In this document: one piece after another, positions 6,484-15,115 of the stretch | Position numbering within the stretch: the first letter of the stretch is position 1 | Layout: each line of letters opens with the position of its first letter | Assembly: GCA_963931435.1 (NCBI GenBank) | Contig: OZ007012.1 | Location: 372,001-436,000, forward strand | Length of the DNA stretch: 64,000 bases | Source of the DNA: Coprousia sp963931435 | GTDB taxonomy: Bacteria; Actinomycetota; Coriobacteriia; Coriobacteriales; Coriobacteriaceae | Reading direction: 5' to 3' | Notes under the pieces: model-generated | What the model was told of the DNA's origin: nothing | Database searches by the model: none | Seen by the model: the letters and a program-made list of their open reading frames with translations, nothing else | Program-made: the position numbers and the translations under genes

Positions 6484-8820
6484 GTGGAGCAGGGCAGCCT
6501 GTTTGGAGCGAGCGAGCAGTTGCAGGGCACGACGGCGAAGCCGATGGGGGGCGATGCTGTGGGAGCGGGTGCCGCGTCAGGCGCTGCGGCAGGTGACGCT
6601 GCGCACGCCGCAGCGGCGGCGCGCGCAGCGGAGCTTCGCCACGAGCTCGACTACCATGCCTACCGCTACTACGCGCTCGACGCTCCCGAGATCACCGACG
6701 CCGCCTTCGACAAGCTCCTGGTGGAGCTCCAGCAGATCGAGGCGCGCTATCCCGACCTCGTGACGCCCGACTCCTACACGCAGCGCGTGGGCGGCTACGT
6801 CTCGCCGCAGTTCGCGCCCGTCACGCACATGGCGCGCATGTACTCGATGGATGACGCCATGAACCTCGAGGAGCTCGACGAGTGGCTCGAGCGCACCGAG
6901 GAGGCGCTCGGCGCCGGGCATGTCATCTACACCTGCGAGCTCAAGATTGACGGCCTCGGCGTGGCGCTCACCTACCGCGATGGCTCCTTCGTGCGCGCGG
7001 CCACGCGCGGTGACGGCACCACGGGTGAGGACGTGACGCTCAACGTGCGCACGATCCGCGACGTGCCCATGCGCCTCGCGCCCGCCGCGCTCGAGCACAT
7101 GGGCGCCGACCGCGACACGGTGATCGAGGTGCGCGGCGAGGTCTACATGCCCAAGGGGAGCTTCGTGCGGCTCAACGAGGAGGCCGATGCCGAGGGGCGC
7201 GATCCCTTCGCCAACCCGCGCAACGCCGCCGCCGGGAGCCTCCGCCAGAAGGACCCCAAGGTCACGGCGTCGCGCGATCTGGCGACCTTCCTCTACGCGG
7301 TGGCCGACACGGCGCCTCTGCACGTGGACTCCCAGCACGCGTTCCTCACCTGGCTTAAAGATGCCGGCTTCTCGGTCAACCCCAACGTCGAGCGCTGCGC
7401 GACGCCGGCCGAGGTGCATGCCTTCTGCGCCGACGCGCTCGCGCACCGCGGCGACCTCGATTACGACATCGACGGCGTGGTGGTGAAGGTCGACAGCTTC
7501 GCCCAGCAGGACGAGCTCGGTTTCACGGCGCGTGCCCCGCGCTGGGCGATCGCGTTCAAGTTCCCGCCCGAGGAGAAGACGACGGTCCTGCGCGAGATCC
7601 GCATCCAGGTGGGCCGCACGGGCGTGCTCACGCCGGTTGCCGAGTTCGACCCCGTGACGGTGGCGGGCTCCACCATCGCCCGCGCGACGCTGCACAACAT
7701 CGACGAGATCCGCCGCAAGAACGTACGCGTGGGCGACACCATCGTCGTCCACAAGGCGGGCGACGTGATTCCCGAGGTGGTGGGCCCGGTGCTGGAGCGC
7801 CGCCCGGTGGACGCGGTGGAGTTCCAGATGCCGGCCGCCTGCCCGGCCTGCGGCGCGCCCGTGGTGCATGAGGAGGGCGAGGTCGCCTACCGCTGCGTCT
7901 CCATCGACTGCCCCGCACAGCTCAAGGAGCGCCTGGCGCACTGGGTGAGCCGCGGCTGCATGGACATCGACGGCGTGGGCGACGAGCTCATCGACAAGAT
8001 GATGGAGGCGGGCCTGCTGCACGACGTGTCCGATTTCTACCGGCTCGATGCCGATGCCATCGCCGGGCTCGAGACGGGGCGCTTCTACGACACCGAGATC
8101 GTCGGGCGCCGCGCGGGCGACCCGATCCTGCGCAACGGCAAGCCCACGGGCCGCGTGTACAAGACCACGGTCGAGGGTCACAAGGCGGGCGAGCCGGTCC
8201 TCGTGGGGCGCACCATCGCCAACAAGATCGTCGCGGAGCTTGCCAAGTCCAAGCAGCAGCCGCTCTCGCGCGTGCTGTTCGCGCTGGGCATCCGCCACGT
8301 GGGCAAGAGCGTGGCCGAGCTCCTCGCGCAGCGGTTCCTCACCCTGCCGGCGCTCATCGAGGCGAACGAGGAGGACATCGCCGCCATCGACGGAATCGGT
8401 CCCAAGATCGCGGCGAGCGTGAAGGAGTTCCTCGCCGTACCCGACAACCTGGCGGTTCTGGAGCGCCTGCGCGTCGCGGGGCTCACGCTGGAGGAGGACC
8501 TGGGTGGCGCGGACGCGGCGTTCGCCGAGCAGGCGGGCGTCGCCGCCGATCTGGCCGGGGCGCAGCCGCTCGCCGGCCTCACCTTCGTGCTCACGGGCGC
8601 GCTCACGCGCTTCACGCGCGACGAGGCGGGCGCGGTGCTCAAAGCACTCGGTGCCAAGGTGACGGGCTCGGTCTCCAAGAAGACGAGCTACGTGGTGGCG
8701 GGCGAGAAGGCCGGCTCCAAGCTCGCCAAGGCCGAGAGCCTGGGTGTGCCCGTGCTCACCGAGGACGACCTCGCCCGGATCATGTCCACGGGCGAGGTCC
8801 CCGCCGCCAAGCAAGATTAG
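6484..8820 (+). CDS. ligA: NAD-dependent DNA ligase
   Basis: A 778-residue ligase that seals nicks in replication and repair using NAD+. The adenylation lysine is Lys154 in CELKIDG. An OB fold follows, then a four-cysteine zinc finger (Cys453, Cys456, Cys471, Cys476), helix-hairpin-helix repeats and a C-terminal BRCT domain from about residue 695. I chose the GTG at 6484, preceded by GGAGGGAG; the frame is open further upstream but without a better start. Bacterial LigA is usually about 670-700 residues. The excess is an alanine-rich N-terminal extension (residues 1-40) and an insertion at about 531-578 between the zinc finger and the helix-hairpin-helix repeats. Confidence 0.95.
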   Translation: MEQGSLFGASEQLQGTTAKPMGGDAVGAGAASGAAAGDAAHAAAAARAAELRHELDYHAYRYYALDAPEITDAAFDKLLVELQQIEARYPDLVTPDSYTQRVGGYVSPQFAPVTHMARMYSMDDAMNLEELDEWLERTEEALGAGHVIYTCELKIDGLGVALTYRDGSFVRAATRGDGTTGEDVTLNVRTIRDVPMRLAPAALEHMGADRDTVIEVRGEVYMPKGSFVRLNEEADAEGRDPFANPRNAAAGSLRQKDPKVTASRDLATFLYAVADTAPLHVDSQHAFLTWLKDAGFSVNPNVERCATPAEVHAFCADALAHRGDLDYDIDGVVVKVDSFAQQDELGFTARAPRWAIAFKFPPEEKTTVLREIRIQVGRTGVLTPVAEFDPVTVAGSTIARATLHNIDEIRRKNVRVGDTIVVHKAGDVIPEVVGPVLERRPVDAVEFQMPAACPACGAPVVHEEGEVAYRCVSIDCPAQLKERLAHWVSRGCMDIDGVGDELIDKMMEAGLLHDVSDFYRLDADAIAGLETGRFYDTEIVGRRAGDPILRNGKPTGRVYKTTVEGHKAGEPVLVGRTIANKIVAELAKSKQQPLSRVLFALGIRHVGKSVAELLAQRFLTLPALIEANEEDIAAIDGIGPKIAASVKEFLAVPDNLAVLERLRVAGLTLEEDLGGADAAFAEQAGVAADLAGAQPLAGLTFVLTGALTRFTRDEAGAVLKALGAKVTGSVSKKTSYVVAGEKAGSKLAKAESLGVPVLTEDDLARIMSTGEVPAAKQD

Positions 8821-8845
8821 ACATCCTGCCGTTTACTTGATAAGG

Positions 8846-8881
8846 CTGAACTTTACTAGTAAACTCACTAGTAAAGTTCAG
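8846..8881. promoter_or_regulatory. Large perfect palindrome before the AlbA_2 regulator
   Basis: Fifteen-bp arms (8846-8860 and 8867-8881) separated by AAACTC are exact reverse complements. The left arm and spacer also contain the self-complementary TTTACTAGTAAA, so two overlapping CTAGTAAA half-site pairs are present. The AT-rich palindrome lies just after the ligA stop and about 20 bp before the downstream start. It can be an autoregulatory operator, and it could also form a terminator-like hairpin for ligA, though only TTT follows. Confidence 0.6.
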
Positions 8882-8899
8882 TTTAGGGTGGTGGTCGGC

Positions 8900-10477
8900 A
8901 TGATGCCCGTCATCGATGAGTCCGTTTTGCGCGGTATCGTAGCCCGTCTGCGCGCCGCCTGCACCGATTCGGGGCGCTGCGAGGTGAAGGCATGCGTCCA
9001 GGGGCTCACCAAGGACATCGCGCGGACCCTTTCGGGGTTCGCGAACGGCGCGGGCGGCATCCTGATCTGCGGGCTGGACGAGCGACAAGGGTTCGCGCCC
9101 GCAGCCGGGTTCGACGCGGGGCGCGTTCAAGACGCCTTGGCGCGCGTCTGCGACGAGGAGCTCACACCGCGCCTGCGTCCGGCGATGGACGTCCTGCTGT
9201 TCGAAGGCGCCCCGGTGCTCGTCGCGAGCATCGAGGAGCTTCGGCCGATTGACAAGCCGTGCTTCGTAAGCAGGCAGGGGCGCTATTCCGGTTCCTATAT
9301 CCGCACCGGTGACGGGGATCGGCGTCTTTCGATGTACGAGATAGATCGTCTGCTGGAAGAGCGGGTGCAGCCGCGCCACGATGAGGCGGTGATGACCAGG
9401 GCGTCGATGGACGATCTCGATCCCCGCCTCGTCGAGAGGCTTCTCGCGCGGGAGCGATCGGTTCATGCGCGCACCTTCGCTGCACTGGATGATCAGACTG
9501 CCCTTGTGAAGCTCGGTGTCCTGGGAAAGGGAGAGGATGGCGCGTTTCATCCGACGCTCGCCGGTCTCGTCGCCCTGGGGTCGTATCCGCAGGAGTTCTT
9601 TCCGCGGCTCGTGATCGCCTTCACGTGCTATCCAACCTCCGAGAAGGGGCAGACGTCTGCGGACGGGCGGAGGTTTGCCGATGCGTACACGTGCGTGGGC
9701 TCGGCTTCCGCCATGGTCGAGGATGCGCTCGCGGCGGTTGAGCGCAACACGCGCACCGGGGCGCGCATCGAGGGCGCATTTCGCTACGATGTCGCAGACT
9801 ACCCGCGTGACGCGCTGCGTGAAGCGCTGGTGAACGCCGTCATGCATCGCGATTACTCGCCCGAATCCCTGGGCTCTGCCATTGCGCTCGATCTCTATCC
9901 CGATCGCTTGGAGATAAGCAACCCAGGGGGTCTCTACGGGGTCGCGACCATCGACCGCCTGGGTTTGGATGGGATGGCGTCGAGCCGCAACATGCGGCTG
10001 GCGAGCATTTTGGAGAGCACGCCTTGCCAGGGAGAGGGCTATCTTGCAGAGAACCGGGGAACGGGATATCGCGTCATGCGTCGAGCGTGTGCCGAGATGG
10101 GGCTCCCCGAACCACTGCCGCGCGACGACATATCCCAGTTCTCGCTCACGTTGTACGGTCCGCTGGGGATTCGCCCGGCAGATGGCGCCTTGCGTCTGTC
10201 GGAGCGCTCGATGGCGGCGCCCGATGCGCGGGCAGGGCGGTGCGTGGTGCGGACCACGGGGGCGCTGCACGTGCCGACGCTCTTGGGAAAGACGGCTGCC
10301 GAGGTGCTGGAGACGGTGCGCGCGGAGGGCGAGGCGAGCTGCTCGGAGCTGGTGGGCAAGACCGGTCGTTCGCGCCCGACGGTGCTCAAGGCGCTGCGCG
10401 AGCTGGTGGGCCGCGGGCTCCTGGAGCCGAGTTCCCCCGTCAAGAACGATCCGCATCTGCGTTATCGCGCGATCTAG
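8900..10477 (+). CDS. AlbA_2/Schlafen-type ATP-binding transcriptional regulator
   Basis: A protein of about 525 residues. The N-terminal 130 residues match the AlbA_2 (Schlafen-like) domain: a polar EVKACVQGLTKDIARTLSGFAN segment followed by GGILICGLDE. The middle holds a HATPase_c_4-type region (ALREALVNAVMHRDY, with NPGGLYGV as a G-box-like turn). The C-terminus has a winged helix (SELVGKTGRSRPTVLKALREL). This order is that of the RecG-related putative transcriptional regulators. The start is taken as ATG 8900, next to another ATG at 8903, and the large palindrome upstream suggests self-regulation. Its target genes are unknown. Confidence 0.75.
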   Translation: MMPVIDESVLRGIVARLRAACTDSGRCEVKACVQGLTKDIARTLSGFANGAGGILICGLDERQGFAPAAGFDAGRVQDALARVCDEELTPRLRPAMDVLLFEGAPVLVASIEELRPIDKPCFVSRQGRYSGSYIRTGDGDRRLSMYEIDRLLEERVQPRHDEAVMTRASMDDLDPRLVERLLARERSVHARTFAALDDQTALVKLGVLGKGEDGAFHPTLAGLVALGSYPQEFFPRLVIAFTCYPTSEKGQTSADGRRFADAYTCVGSASAMVEDALAAVERNTRTGARIEGAFRYDVADYPRDALREALVNAVMHRDYSPESLGSAIALDLYPDRLEISNPGGLYGVATIDRLGLDGMASSRNMRLASILESTPCQGEGYLAENRGTGYRVMRRACAEMGLPEPLPRDDISQFSLTLYGPLGIRPADGALRLSERSMAAPDARAGRCVVRTTGALHVPTLLGKTAAEVLETVRAEGEASCSELVGKTGRSRPTVLKALRELVGRGLLEPSSPVKNDPHLRYRAI

Positions 10478-10573
10478 CCCGATGCGGATCAAAGCGGAGC
10501 GTCGGAGGACGTTCCGCCCTCCTCGCTTCGCATCCGCGGCCCCCTTGACAAACGCGTGGGCGAGGACTACTAC

Positions 10574-10600
10574 TTGACATATCAACTATTGATGCGTCAA
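10574..10600. promoter_or_regulatory. MarR-type operator over the promoter of the exporter operon
   Basis: Twelve-bp arms, TTGACATATCAA and TTGATGCGTCAA, flank CTA and pair at 10 of 12 positions. The first arm also contains TTGACA, which can serve as a -35 box. The site lies 22 bp before the MarR start, the usual place for an autorepressed MarR operator. Confidence 0.65.
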
Positions 10601-10622
10601 CCATATAGGAGATGACGCCCTC

Positions 10623-11177
10623 GTGAGTCCTTCGGAAGAACCCGATCTCATCAGGTACCGGTCGCTGCTCTACCGCGCAGCGCATGCCCAGCGTCAGCTG
10701 CTCCATCCGTTCATGGCGACGGTTGGGCTGGGAACCGGGCAGCCCAAGCTGCTGTCCTACCTCGCCCGCAACGGTGCGTGCGCGCCGCGCGAGCTGGCGG
10801 GCTACTACGAGCTCGATCCCGCGGGCGTGTCGCGGATGCTCGACGCCTTGGAGCGCAAGGGGTTCGTGCACATCGAGCAGAACGCTGGCGACCGTCGCGC
10901 CAAGGTGGTGGCGGTCACGCCCGAGGGCGCGCGCGTCTCGCGCGCTTGGGACGCCGCCTGCATCGAGGAGGCGGACGCCATGCTCTCGGGGTTCACGGAC
11001 GAGGAGCGCGCCGCCTTCGCGGACTACTTGACGCGCGCGCATGCCAACCTGCGCGCCTATGGCAAGAAGCTCGCGGCGGCCCAGCGCGAGGCGCAGGACG
11101 CCCGCGACGCGGCGCTCGCGCAGGGCGTGGCGCCGAAGGAGACGGACGCGCCGGAGGGGGAGGCCTGCCATGCATGA
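10623..11177 (+). CDS. MarR-family transcriptional regulator
   Basis: A 184-residue winged-helix regulator. The core reads PRELAGYYELDPAGVSRMLDALERKGFVHIEQNAGDRR-like: the recognition helix and the wing with the conserved D-x-R-x-K turn (GDRRAKVV). The C-terminal 40 residues are an alanine- and charge-rich tail. It starts with GTG after the operator and a GGAGATGACGCC ribosome site. Its stop overlaps the ABC transporter start by 8 bp, so regulator and exporter form one operon that it very probably represses. The inducing ligand is unknown. Confidence 0.88.
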   Translation: MSPSEEPDLIRYRSLLYRAAHAQRQLLHPFMATVGLGTGQPKLLSYLARNGACAPRELAGYYELDPAGVSRMLDALERKGFVHIEQNAGDRRAKVVAVTPEGARVSRAWDAACIEEADAMLSGFTDEERAAFADYLTRAHANLRAYGKKLAAAQREAQDARDAALAQGVAPKETDAPEGEACHA

Positions 11178-12948
11178 CCTCAAGCTGCTCATCCGCTATC
11201 TGGGCCCCTACAAGCGCGATGCGGTGCTGGGCTTCCTCATGGTGGCGCTCGAGACCTCCCTGGAGCTCTTCATCCCCGTGCTCATGGCCAACGTGATCGA
11301 CGATGGCATCATGACGGGCGATATCGACTACATCTTCGAGCAGGGCGCGCTCATGATCGCCTGCGCCGCGGCGGCGCTCGTGCTGGGGCTCGCCTACGCG
11401 CGCTTCTCGGGGCGCGTGTCCAACGGCCTGGGCTCGAACCTGCGCCAAGCGCTCTATGAGAAGGTGCAGACGTTCGCCTTCGGCAACCTCGATCATTACC
11501 AAGCATCCTCGCTCGTGACGCGCCTCACCACCGACATCACCGTCATCCAGAACGCCGTGGCGAGCGGCTTCAGGCCCATGGTGCGCGGCCCGGTGGCGCT
11601 CGTGATGGGCCTGGGCTACGCGTGCTGGATCAACGCCGAGCTGGCGGGCGTGTTCTTCGTGGTGCTGCCCGTGCTGGCGGTGGTGCTCGGGGTCATCGTG
11701 CACCGTGTGAGCCCGCTTTACCGCATCTTGCAGTCCTCGATGGACCATCTCAACGGCGTGGTGCAGGAGAACCTCACCGCCGTGCGCGTGGTCAAGGCCT
11801 ACGTGCGCGATGCGCGCGAATGCGAGAAGTTCGACGACGTCAACCACGAGGTGGCGTCCTGCGCGACCACCACGTTCTCCACGGCGGTCCTCAACATGCC
11901 GGCGCTGCAAGCGGCCATGTACGCCGCCTCCGTGCTCGTCATGTGGCGGGGCGGCTGCATGATCCAAGCGGGGCAGCTGCAAGTGGGCGAGCTTACGGGG
12001 CTCATGAGCTACATCCTGCAGGTGGTCAACTCGCTCATGATGATCTCCAACGTGTTCCTCATGCTCACGCGCGCGCTCACGAGCGTGCGCCGCTGCAGCG
12101 AGGTGCTGGAAGAGACTCCGCTCATCGCCTCGCCGGCATCGGGCGCCCTCACGGTCGTGCCGGACGGCTCGGTGGCGTTTCGCGACGTCTCGTTCAAATA
12201 CCATGCGGACGCGGCGGAGGACGTGCTGGAGCATATCGATCTCGACATCCCCGCGGGCTCGACGGTGGGCGTGCTCGGCGGCACCGGCTCGGGCAAGAGC
12301 TCGCTCGTGCAGCTGATCGCGCGCCTGTACGACGCGAGCGCGGGGCAGGTGCTCGTGGGCGGCAACGACGTGCGCGCCTACGACGTCGCGGCCCTGCGCG
12401 ACGCGGTGGGCGTGGTGCTGCAGAAGAACGTGCTGTTCACCGGCACCGTGCGCGAGAACCTCAAATGGGGCGATCCCGGCGCGAGCGATGAGGAGCTCCT
12501 CGAGGCGTGCCGTCTGGCCTGCGTGGACGAGTTCCTGGACCGCATCGGCGGGCTGGACGGCGACGTGGGGCAGGGCGGCGACAACGTCTCGGGCGGGCAG
12601 AAGCAGCGCCTGTGCATCGCGCGCGCCCTGCTCAAGCACCCCAAGATCCTCATCTTCGACGATTCGACCTCGGCCGTGGACATGGCCACCGAGGCGGCGA
12701 TCCGCTCCAACCTGGCCGGCATCGAGGGCGTGACGCTCATCATAATCGCGCAGCGCATCACCTCGGTCATGGACGCCGACCAGATCTTCGTGCTCGACGA
12801 CGGGCGCGTCCACGCGCGCGGCACGCATGCCGAGCTTCTGGCAAACGATAGCATCTACCAGGAAATCTACGCTTCCCAGATGGAGTACGCCGACCCAGAG
12901 GCCGTCGCGCGCATCGCGGGTGCGGAAGGAGGCGAGCGCCATGCCTAG
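11170..12948 (+). CDS. ABC exporter half-transporter, first subunit of a heterodimer
   Basis: A 592-residue fusion of a six-helix type IV membrane domain and a nucleotide-binding domain. Walker A is GGTGSGKSS near residue 370 and the signature is VSGGQKQR near 471. Walker B reads ILIFDDSTSAVD, with aspartate where the catalytic glutamate normally is; this marks the degenerate site found in one half of heterodimeric multidrug exporters. It overlaps the MarR gene by 8 bp upstream and the partner gene by 8 bp downstream. Likely an efflux pump for hydrophobic compounds; the substrate cannot be read from sequence. Confidence 0.88.
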   Translation: MHDLKLLIRYLGPYKRDAVLGFLMVALETSLELFIPVLMANVIDDGIMTGDIDYIFEQGALMIACAAAALVLGLAYARFSGRVSNGLGSNLRQALYEKVQTFAFGNLDHYQASSLVTRLTTDITVIQNAVASGFRPMVRGPVALVMGLGYACWINAELAGVFFVVLPVLAVVLGVIVHRVSPLYRILQSSMDHLNGVVQENLTAVRVVKAYVRDARECEKFDDVNHEVASCATTTFSTAVLNMPALQAAMYAASVLVMWRGGCMIQAGQLQVGELTGLMSYILQVVNSLMMISNVFLMLTRALTSVRRCSEVLEETPLIASPASGALTVVPDGSVAFRDVSFKYHADAAEDVLEHIDLDIPAGSTVGVLGGTGSGKSSLVQLIARLYDASAGQVLVGGNDVRAYDVAALRDAVGVVLQKNVLFTGTVRENLKWGDPGASDEELLEACRLACVDEFLDRIGGLDGDVGQGGDNVSGGQKQRLCIARALLKHPKILIFDDSTSAVDMATEAAIRSNLAGIEGVTLIIIAQRITSVMDADQIFVLDDGRVHARGTHAELLANDSIYQEIYASQMEYADPEAVARIAGAEGGERHA

Positions 12949-14902
12949 GACTTCGGCTCAGGCGCGCCCGAAGGATCTGCGGCGCACGCTGGGGCACCTT
13001 CTGCACTACATGGGGCATGCGCGGGTGCTCCTCGCCCTGGTGGCGGTGTTGGTGGCGGTATCGGCCGTGGCCAACCTCGTGGGCACCTACATGATCCGCC
13101 CCGTGGTGAACGACCTCACCCAGACGAGCGGCGCCAACCTGCTGGCGCTCGTGCTGGTGACGGCCGCCGTCTACGCGACGGGCGTCGTGGCGGCGCTCGG
13201 CTACGCCCAGATCATGGTGCGCGCGGCCCAGAAGGTGGTGTTCGACATCCGCCGCGACCTGTTCGCGCACATCCAGAAGCTGCCGCTGGCGTATTTCGAC
13301 CGCATGCGCTCGGGCGACATCATGAGCTACTTCACCAACGACGTCGACACCATCTCCGAGGCGCTGAACAACAGCTTCGCCAACGTCATCCAGGCGTTCA
13401 TCCAGATGGTGGGCACCCTAGGCGTGCTTTTGGTGCTCAACTGGCAGCTCACCATCATCACCATCGTCTGCGACGTCATCATCGCCGTGGCGGTCAAGGT
13501 CGCCGGCAGCCGTTCCAAGCGCTTCTACGCCCGCCAGCAGGCGGCGCTCGGCGATCTGGACGGCTACGTGGAGGAGATGGTCTCCGGCCAGAAGGTCGTC
13601 AAGGTGTTCAACCACGAACGCGCTAACGTGGAGGGCTTCACGGAGCGCAACGAGAACCTGCGTCAGGCGGGCACCGCCGCGCAGACCTACGCCGCCACCA
13701 TGGTTCCGGTGACCGTATGCATCGGGTACGCCAACTATGCGATCGTCACGGTGGTGGGCGGCCTGCTCGCGGTGAACGGCCTGGCCGATCTTGGGGCGCT
13801 CGCGAGCTACCTGGTGTTCGTGCGCCAGGCCGCCATGCCCATCAACCAGTTCACGCAGCTCGGGAACTTCCTGCTCAACGCCCTGGCCGGTGCGGAGCGC
13901 CTCTTCGCCGCCATGGAGCTCGCGCCCGAGGCGGATGAGGGCACCGTGCGCCTGGAGCAGACCGGCCAGGATGCCTGGGCGTGGCGTATCCCGGATGGCT
14001 GGGGCGTCGGCGCCTGGGGCGCGCTCTTGCCGGTGGCGGGTCCCGACGCGCCCGCCCCCGCGGGGACGCCCGCCGCCGCGGAGGCGCCGGCTGCCGAGGC
14101 GGGGGCGCAGGTGGGCGCCACCGCCCGCGGCGCGGACGGCACGGTGCTCGCCACGGGCGCGCTGCCGCTCGCCGGCGACGTGCGCTTCCATGGCGTGAGC
14201 TTCGGCTACGTGCCCGACCACGTGGTGCTGCACGATCTCAACCTCTTCGCCCGCCCCGGCCAGAAGATCGCCTTCGTGGGGTCCACAGGCGCCGGCAAGA
14301 CCACCATCACCAACCTCATCAACCGCTTCTACGACGTGCAGTCCGGCGAGATCACCTTCGACGGCATCAACGTCAAGAACATCGAGAAGGCGAGCCTGCG
14401 GCGCAGCCTCGGCATCGTGCTGCAGGACACGCACCTGTTCACGGGTACCATCGCGGACAACATCCGCTACGGCAAGCTCGACGCCACCGACGAGGAGGTG
14501 CGCGCCGCCGCGGAGGCCGCCTGCGCCGACTCGTTCATCCGCCGCCTGCCGCAGGGCTACGACACCTGGCTCACCGGCGACGGCGCCAACCTGAGCCAGG
14601 GGCAGCGCCAGCTTCTGGCCATCGCGCGCGTGGCCGTGGCCGATCCCCCCGTGCTCATCCTGGACGAGGCGACGAGCTCCATCGACACGCGCACCGAGAA
14701 GCTCATCGAGCGCGGCATGGACCGCATCATGCGCGGGCGCACCACGTTCATGATCGCGCACCGGCTCTCAACGGTGCGCCACGCCGACTGCATCATGGTG
14801 CTCGACCACGGGCGCATCATCGAGCGCGGCACGCACGAGGAGCTCTACGCCCTCGGCGGCGAGTACTGGCAGCTCTGCCAGGGCTTGAAGGAGCTCGATT
14901 AG
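12941..14902 (+). CDS. ABC exporter half-transporter, second subunit of a heterodimer
   Basis: A 653-residue half-transporter. It has an N-terminal membrane domain, Walker A GSTGAGKTT near residue 447, signature LSQGQRQL near 550 and a canonical Walker B VLILDEATS with the catalytic glutamate. Between the membrane domain and the ATPase (about 340-407) is an Ala/Pro/Gly-rich linker absent from most relatives. The ATG at 12941 has AAGGAGG upstream and overlaps the first subunit. The pair has one canonical and one degenerate ATP site, as in TM287/288-type exporters. Confidence 0.88.
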   Translation: MPRTSAQARPKDLRRTLGHLLHYMGHARVLLALVAVLVAVSAVANLVGTYMIRPVVNDLTQTSGANLLALVLVTAAVYATGVVAALGYAQIMVRAAQKVVFDIRRDLFAHIQKLPLAYFDRMRSGDIMSYFTNDVDTISEALNNSFANVIQAFIQMVGTLGVLLVLNWQLTIITIVCDVIIAVAVKVAGSRSKRFYARQQAALGDLDGYVEEMVSGQKVVKVFNHERANVEGFTERNENLRQAGTAAQTYAATMVPVTVCIGYANYAIVTVVGGLLAVNGLADLGALASYLVFVRQAAMPINQFTQLGNFLLNALAGAERLFAAMELAPEADEGTVRLEQTGQDAWAWRIPDGWGVGAWGALLPVAGPDAPAPAGTPAAAEAPAAEAGAQVGATARGADGTVLATGALPLAGDVRFHGVSFGYVPDHVVLHDLNLFARPGQKIAFVGSTGAGKTTITNLINRFYDVQSGEITFDGINVKNIEKASLRRSLGIVLQDTHLFTGTIADNIRYGKLDATDEEVRAAAEAACADSFIRRLPQGYDTWLTGDGANLSQGQRQLLAIARVAVADPPVLILDEATSSIDTRTEKLIERGMDRIMRGRTTFMIAHRLSTVRHADCIMVLDHGRIIERGTHEELYALGGEYWQLCQGLKELD

Positions 14903-14956
14903 GGAATCGCGGAGCAGGTGCCCGCCGGACGCCGTCCCCCGGCGGGCGGCGCGTAC

Positions 14957-14996
14957 GCGGCCGCCCCTCCGCCGGCGTTGCGGGAGGGGCGGCCGC
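14957..14996 (+). terminator. GC-rich hairpin after the exporter operon
   Basis: A perfect 14-bp stem (14957-14970 with 14983-14996) lies 55 bp after the stop. No T run follows, so it is a weak or factor-assisted terminator. The rest of 14903-15115 holds no gene; an AATAAT box at 15053 may be the moaA -10. Confidence 0.5.
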
Positions 14997-15115
14997 ATGC
15001 GCTTCACCCGCGACCGCGCGCTTGGTTTGCGCAAACATGGTTCTGATGCGAGAATAATGCAACGCAGGATGTATGCCGGGGGGGCGCGATCGCCTGCCGG
15101 CCTAAGGGGGCGCTT

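Noticed and set aside
14957..14996. Molybdenum cofactor riboswitch before moaA
   Set aside because: Only a simple 14-bp hairpin is present; the conserved core of the Moco riboswitch was not recognised.
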